DNA of 41,592 bases from Pseudofrankia coriaricola (lineage in GTDB: Bacteria; Actinomycetota; Actinomycetes; Frankiales; Frankiaceae). The position numbers were made by a program, and so were the translations under genes. Positions 41,339-41,592 of the stretch are shown piece by piece (the first letter of the stretch is position 1; each line of letters starts with the position of its first letter). The DNA is taken from assembly GCF_001854805.1 (NCBI RefSeq), contig NZ_MBLO01000051.1:1-41592 (forward strand), in the 5' to 3' direction. A model generated the notes under the pieces. The model did not search any database. It was not told where the DNA came from and saw only the letters and a program-made list of their open reading frames with translations.

Positions 41339-41592
41339 GCCGCAATGGAGAGCCGGCTTGGAGGCCGGCTGGACCGGATGCCGTCGGGCACCTCGCGCTT
41401 GCTGACGACGCCGCAATGGAGAACCGGCTTGGAGGCCGGCTGGACGCGCAATGTCATGCAAATAGTCCAGGCCACGTTCCAGGGCCGCAATGGAGAGCCG
41501 GCTTGGAGACCGGCTGGACCGCCGCGGCCGGCCTGGAACGACGGCAGCGCGTCCTTGCCGCAATGGAGAGCCGGCTTGGAGGCCGGCTGGAC
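41339..41592 (-). CRISPR. CRISPR array, four 36-nt repeats, cut by the window edge
   Basis: Repeats lie at 41339-41374, 41410-41445, 41484-41519 and 41557-41592. Spacers are 41375-41409 (35 nt), 41446-41483 (38 nt) and 41520-41556 (37 nt), and are unrelated to one another. On the plus strand each repeat begins GCCGCAATGG and ends GGCCGGCTGGAC or a one-base variant. Repeats 1 and 4 are identical; repeats 2 and 3 each have one A for G change. A 7-bp stem, AGCCGGC/GCCGGCT, flanks a 6-nt loop. On the minus strand the repeat begins GTCCAGCC and ends ATTGCGGC, resembling the ATTGAAAC ends of many type I/III repeats. No cas gene is in the window, so the type is open. Confidence 0.92.

Noticed and set aside
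41063-41563. 166-codon minus-strand frame at the right end
   Set aside because: Its first half is made of the CRISPR repeats and spacers, so it is not a gene.
1-41592. tRNA or rRNA genes
   Set aside because: I saw no T-loop GGTTCGAATCC-type motif with matching acceptor arms and no rRNA sequence; a tRNA scan would settle it.

Overview
The window is very G+C-rich, with strong G/C preference at third codon positions, many GTG starts and genes chained by 4-nt start/stop overlaps. This points to a high-GC actinobacterium, probably Frankia or a relative (inference from composition and gene style; no rRNA, tRNA or housekeeping gene is present to confirm it). Nearly all of it is a stacked defence island on the plus strand, from about 6.9 kb to the right edge.

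Layout. From 0 to 2.8 kb there is a decayed DUF4279-like gene, a polytopic membrane protein and a class I SAM methyltransferase. From 2.8 to 6.9 kb there is a regulatory or plasmid-like patch. It holds a non-coding stretch with a long hairpin, a leftward two-gene operon (an unknown protein, then a serine-recombinase-like domain lacking its catalytic serine), an 18-bp inverted repeat, a run of five 22-bp tandem repeats, a divergent XRE-type regulator, and a frameshifted coiled-coil pseudogene.

From 6.9 to 26.8 kb comes a cytosolic Ser/Thr kinase, preceded by a 17-nt dyad that may be an operator. It is followed by four genes joined stop-to-start: a SNF2-family helicase (DrmD-like), a very large N6-adenine methylase (DrmMI-like), a 2384-residue DEAD/DUF1998 helicase ending in a Vsr/DUF559-like nuclease domain, and a UvrD-type helicase with a ParE/RelE-like N-terminus. 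The first two match the start of class 1 DISARM; the third looks like a fusion standing in for drmA, drmB and the nuclease. The operon ends in a perfect 34-nt palindromic terminator.

From 26.9 to 35.6 kb lies a second, separate two-gene unit: a 1212-residue unknown protein and a 1687-residue DEAH/DUF1998 helicase. Its architecture resembles Druantia type III (druH-druE).

From 35.9 to 40.9 kb lies a third operon: a SAM methyltransferase, a HEPN-NACHT-FGE-fold protein, a 92-residue OB/cold-shock-like protein, and a protein ending in two CorA-like membrane helices with a degenerate GxN signature. The last gene appears to start at an ATT codon. I infer a STAND-type sensor (NACHT plus a non-catalytic FGE fold) coupled to a HEPN RNase and a membrane effector. 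This is the best candidate in the window for an undescribed system.

From 41.3 kb to the edge there is a CRISPR array of four 36-nt repeats, cut by the window end, with no cas genes in view. Repeat variants keep the hairpin paired only if the array is transcribed leftward.
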